Below, in pieces: positions 6,656-9,608 of a stretch of DNA of 9,608 bases; position 1 is the stretch's first letter, and each line of letters starts with the position of its first letter. Where the stretch lies: positions 1 to 9,608 of the forward strand of contig JAODMS010000211.1 in assembly GCA_025464925.1 (NCBI GenBank), written 5' to 3'. A program made the position numbers and the translations under genes. The notes beneath the pieces were generated by a model, which ran no database searches, was not told the DNA's origin, and was given only the letters and a program-made list of their open reading frames with translations. This DNA is from Arthrobacter sp. GTDB lineage: Bacteria; Actinomycetota; Actinomycetes; Actinomycetales; Micrococcaceae.

Positions 6656-7933
6656 GTGACGACCGCCATAAGGGCCGCCGCCCCGACCACCCGCGGCCGG
6701 CTCGCCACGGCCGCCGGCGGGCTTGCCGTCGCCGCCGCCCTGACGGTGCTGTATTCGGCGTACACCCCGCTTCTGAACGACTTCGAGGTCTACTTCTACG
6801 GCGGCAACCGGGTGCTGCAGGCCGGGGAGACCGGCGTCAATGAGCTGTACGCGCCGCGGGACGGGCTGCCCTTCACCTATCCGCCGTTCGCGGCGCTGCT
6901 GTTCGCGGCACTCGCGTCGCTCGGGCAGGGCGCGGGGGAACTGGTGTTCACCACCACGGCGCTGCTGGGCGCCGCGGTCGTCTCGGCCTGGCTGGCACGG
7001 CACTACTTCGGCCTGGGCGGCTGGCGGGACGCGTTCGCGGACTGGCGGTTCCGGACCGTCGCGCTCGCCGGAACGGCGGCGATCCTGCTGCTGGGGCCGT
7101 GGCGGGACACCTTCGACTTCGGCCAGATCAACATCATCCTGATGGGCCTGATCCTGGCCGACTTCGCGCTCTACGGGAAGTCCCGGGCGGGGGAGATCCG
7201 TTGGCCCGCGGGGCTGCTGATCGGGATTGCGGCCGGTATCAAGCTGACCCCGCTCGCGTTCGGGCTGTACTTCCTGGTCCGCCGCGATTTCAAGGCCCTA
7301 GGCTGGATGGCGGCCGGCTTCTTCGGCTCCATCGCCGTGGCCTGGACCCTGCTGCCGACGGCCTCGCTGACGTTCTGGACCCAGATCCTGCCGGACACGG
7401 GACGGATCGGCGGACCGGCCTACGTCGACAACCTTTCCGTCAAGGGCCTGCTGCTGCACCTGGGCATGCCGGATTCGGGCCTGACCAGCGTGGTGTGGCT
7501 GGCGCTGTCCCTGGCCCTGGCTGCTGTGGCCGCGCTGGTGATCAAATGGGCCGTGGAAGCGGACGAGAACTTCGTGGCCGTCTCCGCCACGGCCGTGCTG
7601 ATGCTGCTGGTCAGCCCCGTGTCCTGGTCCCACCACTGGGTGTGGATGGCCGTGGCGTTGCCCTGCATGGGCTTCGCACTGCACCGGGTGCCGTCCCGGG
7701 ACGGAAAGATGCGCCTCGCCGGCTGGATCATCGTGGCCTTCTCGGCTGTGGCCTTCTACCTGACGCCCAAGTACCTCGCCGTTCTGGCCGGGGCGCAGGA
7801 GTGGGGCAAGGATCCGCAGACCCAGTGGCAGCTCATCGTCGCCAGCCTCGGCGTGGCCTGCGGGATGGCCATGCTGGTTTACTGGGCGCTGGCCTACCGG
7901 CCGTCCCGCGCCGCGCTGCGCCCGCTGCGGTAG
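6656..7933 (+). CDS. GT87-type polytopic mannosyltransferase (DUF2029 family)
   Basis: This 425-residue membrane protein has about ten hydrophobic segments (for example ~18-36, 76-115, 135-147, 157-174, 184-208, 215-233, 278-298, 308-345, 355-380, 393-413). It carries GT87/DUF2029 landmarks: LLNDFEVYFYGG (39-50) with Asp42 as the probable catalytic acidic residue of the first external loop, FTYPPFAALL (73-82), GQINIILMGLILAD (156-169), KLTPLAFGLYFLVRR (196-210) and SPVSWSHHWVW (320-330). Members such as PimE are GT-C enzymes that transfer mannose from polyprenyl-phosphate-mannose to glycolipids at the outer face of the membrane. The acceptor here is unknown. The start is GTG, 6 nt after the metB stop and with no clear Shine-Dalgarno sequence, so translation is probably coupled to metB. 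There is no functional link to sulfur amino acids that I can name. Confidence 0.85.
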   Translation: MTTAIRAAAPTTRGRLATAAGGLAVAAALTVLYSAYTPLLNDFEVYFYGGNRVLQAGETGVNELYAPRDGLPFTYPPFAALLFAALASLGQGAGELVFTTTALLGAAVVSAWLARHYFGLGGWRDAFADWRFRTVALAGTAAILLLGPWRDTFDFGQINIILMGLILADFALYGKSRAGEIRWPAGLLIGIAAGIKLTPLAFGLYFLVRRDFKALGWMAAGFFGSIAVAWTLLPTASLTFWTQILPDTGRIGGPAYVDNLSVKGLLLHLGMPDSGLTSVVWLALSLALAAVAALVIKWAVEADENFVAVSATAVLMLLVSPVSWSHHWVWMAVALPCMGFALHRVPSRDGKMRLAGWIIVAFSAVAFYLTPKYLAVLAGAQEWGKDPQTQWQLIVASLGVACGMAMLVYWALAYRPSRAALRPLR

Positions 7934-7972
7934 GGCCGTATTCCGTCGCTCCTCTTCCAGGGGGGCACCCCG

Positions 7973-8002
7973 CCCGGGCGCAGAGGGACCTCCCGCCCCG
8001 GG
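7973..8002 (+). terminator. Imperfect GC hairpin after the glycosyltransferase gene
   Basis: CCCGGGCG (7973-7980) pairs with CGCCCCGGG (7994-8002) with one bulged C and a 13-nt loop. An alternative pairing joins GCACCC (7965-7970) to GGGTGC (8000-8005). A modest T-rich stretch (TCTGGCTTTCTT) lies about 10 nt downstream. It is placed where the cbs-metB-GT87 unit should end, but the stem is imperfect and there is no direct U-tract. Confidence 0.3.
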
Positions 8003-8016
8003 TGCGCCGGGTCTGG

Positions 8017-8031
8017 CTTTCTTGAAGAAAG
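8017..8031. promoter_or_regulatory. Perfect 15-nt palindrome, probable HxlR operator
   Basis: CTTTCTTGAAGAAAG is a perfect 7+1+7 inverted repeat and is unusually AT-rich for this genome. It ends 5 nt before the TAGGTT -10 box of the HxlR gene, so it fills the -35/-10 spacer. A dimeric winged-helix repressor bound here would block RNA polymerase. Autoregulation by the adjacent HxlR protein is the simplest inference. Confidence 0.6.
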
Positions 8032-8036
8032 TCCGC

Positions 8037-8042
8037 TAGGTT
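8037..8042 (+). promoter_or_regulatory. Leaderless -10 box of the HxlR-MFS operon
   Basis: TAGGTT (TANNNT) lies at -12 to -7 relative to the ATG at 8049, predicting a leaderless transcript. No Shine-Dalgarno sequence precedes the ATG. The -35 position (about 8013-8019, CTGGCTT) has a weak match and overlaps the palindrome. Confidence 0.55.
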
Positions 8043-8048
8043 TCCGGC

Positions 8049-8564
8049 ATGGCACTTCGATCAGACTGGTCCCGGCGGAACTGCAGCATGGCCCGCGGCC
8101 TGGACATCCTCGGCGACCCGTGGAGCCTGCTTGTGCTCCGTGAGGTCTTCTTCGGCAACGGCCGCTTCGAGGCCATGAAGAACCGGCTCAGCGTGGCGGA
8201 CTCCGTGCTGACCAGACGGCTCGCGGCGCTCGTGGCCTCCGGGCTGCTCACCCGCCAGCCGTACGAGGACGGCGGCCGCACCCGCCAGGAGTACGTGCTC
8301 ACGCCCAAGGGCGAGGACGCCCTGCCGGTGCTGAACGCCGTCGTGCTCTGGTCCGAAAAGCACCTGCCCGCACCGTCCGGGCAGGCCCACATGTTCGTTC
8401 TGCACAGCGGCTGCGGCGCACGCACCGCCTCCGCGGACAACTGCACCGCCTGCGGGGAACGGCTCACGGCCCAGAACACCAGCTGGCACAGCCTGGCCCG
8501 GACCGCGGACCCCGTGCCCCTGGCCACGGCCCGTGCCGCCGGGCAGAACGGCACCGCGGCGTGA
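8049..8564 (+). CDS. HxlR-family winged-helix regulator with Cys-rich C-terminal extension
   Basis: This 171-residue protein is an HxlR-type transcription factor. The DNA-binding domain spans about residues 10-107: NCSMARGLDILGDPWSLLVL (11-30) with the conserved N-terminal Cys12, the recognition helix region DSVLTRRLAALVASGLL (51-67), and the wing TRQPYEDGGRTRQEYVLTPKG (68-88). HxlR members bind as dimers, and some (HypR, YodB, QorR) sense disulfide or electrophile stress through this cysteine. Beyond the usual ~110-residue domain it carries HSGCG (119-123) and CTACG (132-136). His119, Cys122, Cys132 and Cys135 could form a small zinc knuckle. The last ~25 residues are Ala-rich and probably disordered. 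The start fits the leaderless -10 box. The gene overlaps the MFS gene by 4 nt (GTGA), so it probably controls that transporter and itself through the palindrome at 8017-8031. Confidence 0.9.
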   Translation: MALRSDWSRRNCSMARGLDILGDPWSLLVLREVFFGNGRFEAMKNRLSVADSVLTRRLAALVASGLLTRQPYEDGGRTRQEYVLTPKGEDALPVLNAVVLWSEKHLPAPSGQAHMFVLHSGCGARTASADNCTACGERLTAQNTSWHSLARTADPVPLATARAAGQNGTAA

Positions 8565-9608
8565 GCGCCCCGCAAACCACCGGGACCCCCGCGCCGGACC
8601 GCCGCCGGATCCATCCGGCCTGGATCGTGGCCGCCGTCGCCTTCGTCGCGCTGGTGGGCGCCGCAGGGTTCCGTGCCGCGCCCGGTGTGCTGATGGTGCC
8701 GCTGCGGAACGAATTCGGCTGGTCCACTACCGTCCTCTCGGCTGCCGTCAGCATCAACCTGGTGCTCTTCGGCCTCACCGCCCCGTTTGCGGCCGCCCTG
8801 ATGGAGCGCTTCGGCATCCGGGCCGTCACCTCCGTTGCCCTCGTGCTGATCGGTGCCGGAAGCGCGCTGACGGTGCTGGTGAGTCAGTCGTGGCAGCTCC
8901 TGCTGACCTGGGGGCTGCTGATCGGGCTGGGAACGGGCTCCATGGCGCTGGTCTTCGCCGCCACCATCGCCAACACCTGGTTCGCCAAAAGGCGCGGGCT
9001 GGTGACCGGCATCCTCACCGCCGGCAGCGCCGCGGGCCAGCTGGTCTTCCTGCCGCTCATCGCAGCCCTGGCCCAGGATCCGGGCTGGCGGCAGGCTTCG
9101 CTGCTGATTGCCGCCGGAGCCCTGGCCGTGGTGCCGCTGGTGCTGAAGTTTCTCAAGAACTCACCGGCCGACGTCGGAGTGCTGGCTTACGGGGCAGAGG
9201 TGCCGGCAGGGACTGCCGGGGAGCCGGCGGCTGGGGAATCGGCTCCGGCATCCGACGGGCCCCGCCGGAACGCGGCGGTCCGGGCGCTGCAGGTCCTTCA
9301 ACGGGCCAGCAGGGTGAGGACCTTCTGGGCGCTGGTCGCCGGATTCGCCATCTGCGGAGCCACCACGAACGGGCTGATCGGCACGCACTTCATCCCCTCC
9401 GCCCACGACCACGGCATGGCCGAAACCACAGCCGCCGGTCTGCTCGCCGTCGTCGGCATCTTCGACATCCTCGGGACCATTGCCTCCGGCTGGCTCACGG
9501 ACCGCTTCAACCCGCGGATCCTGCTCGCCGTCTACTACCAGTTCCGCGGGATCGGCCTGCTGGTGCTGCCGCTGCTGCTCAGCGCCACCGTCCAGCCCAG
9601 CATGATCG
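8561..9608 (+). CDS. Major facilitator superfamily transporter, 3' end outside the window
   Basis: From GTG 8561 the frame is open to the window end (349 codons), with the stop not reached. The start overlaps the HxlR stop (GTGA, 4 nt), implying translational coupling. Hydrophobic segments fall at roughly 21-46, 56-80, 88-108, 112-137, 147-171, 178-197, 253-279, 289-310 and 320-341, as expected for the first nine of twelve helices. The segment FRAAPGVLMVPLRNEFGWS (37-55) and the loop LMERFGIR (80-87) resemble the monocarboxylate/oxalate-formate (MCT/OFA-like) branch of MFS, and GWLTDRFNPR (310-319) is the matching loop of the second half. A polar central loop (about 199-252) is Pro/Ala/Glu-rich. 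It sits in the cytoplasmic membrane. The substrate is unknown; a small organic anion or a toxic compound exported under HxlR control are both possible. Confidence 0.88.
   Translation, partial: MSAPQTTGTPAPDRRRIHPAWIVAAVAFVALVGAAGFRAAPGVLMVPLRNEFGWSTTVLSAAVSINLVLFGLTAPFAAALMERFGIRAVTSVALVLIGAGSALTVLVSQSWQLLLTWGLLIGLGTGSMALVFAATIANTWFAKRRGLVTGILTAGSAAGQLVFLPLIAALAQDPGWRQASLLIAAGALAVVPLVLKFLKNSPADVGVLAYGAEVPAGTAGEPAAGESAPASDGPRRNAAVRALQVLQRASRVRTFWALVAGFAICGATTNGLIGTHFIPSAHDHGMAETTAAGLLAVVGIFDILGTIASGWLTDRFNPRILLAVYYQFRGIGLLVLPLLLSATVQPSMI

Noticed and set aside
7099..8025. 308-codon plus-strand open frame overlapping the GT87 gene in another frame
   Set aside because: It is Arg/Pro/Gly-rich, lacks the hydrophobic segments of the real frame, and runs into the untranslated region after the gene.
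1..9608. Mobile elements, CRISPR arrays, tRNA genes or a defence island
   Set aside because: No transposase, integrase, terminal repeats, spaced direct repeats or tRNA-like cloverleaf was seen on either strand. All genes have similar composition and normal chromosomal functions.

Overview
The window looks like ordinary chromosome from a high-GC actinobacterium, most likely Arthrobacter, Pseudarthrobacter or a related Micrococcaceae. This rests on strong G/C third-position bias, protein style, and TANNNT -10 boxes placed 6-7 nt before start codons (leaderless transcription). It is inference; no search was run. No tRNA, rRNA, CRISPR array, insertion sequence or phage gene is visible. Genes are densely packed, and no gene-free stretch exceeds about 120 bases.

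Layout. (1) 1-231: the 3' end of a thioredoxin-fold gene, converging on a small ABM-type monooxygenase gene on the minus strand (268-546). (2) 547-646: a compact divergent control region with two mirror-image leaderless -10 boxes and a short inverted repeat exactly midway between the two start codons. It drives the monooxygenase leftward and a fatty-acyl-CoA-ligase-type AMP-binding enzyme rightward (647-2323). (3) 2354-3334 minus: an AlkA-like HhH-GPD DNA glycosylase, divergent from a VOC-family (glyoxalase-fold) protein at 3486-3917. (4) 4035-7933: cystathionine beta-synthase, a cystathionine gamma-synthase/lyase family enzyme, and a GT87-type membrane mannosyltransferase, probably one transcription unit with a strong GC hairpin between the first two genes. 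(5) 8017-9608: an HxlR-family regulator whose promoter contains a perfect 15-nt palindrome, overlapping by 4 nt a major facilitator transporter that runs off the window.

How the genes work together. The Cbs/MetB-family pair makes cystathionine from serine and homocysteine, and then either cleaves it to cysteine (reverse transsulfuration) or forms it from activated homoserine. The HxlR-MFS pair looks like a self-contained regulator/transporter module, with the palindrome as its probable operator. The remaining genes are single housekeeping or stress-related functions. I see no convincing new multi-gene system. The points most worth following are regulatory: recurrent leaderless promoters, the symmetric divergent promoter, the HxlR palindrome and the cbs-metB hairpin.
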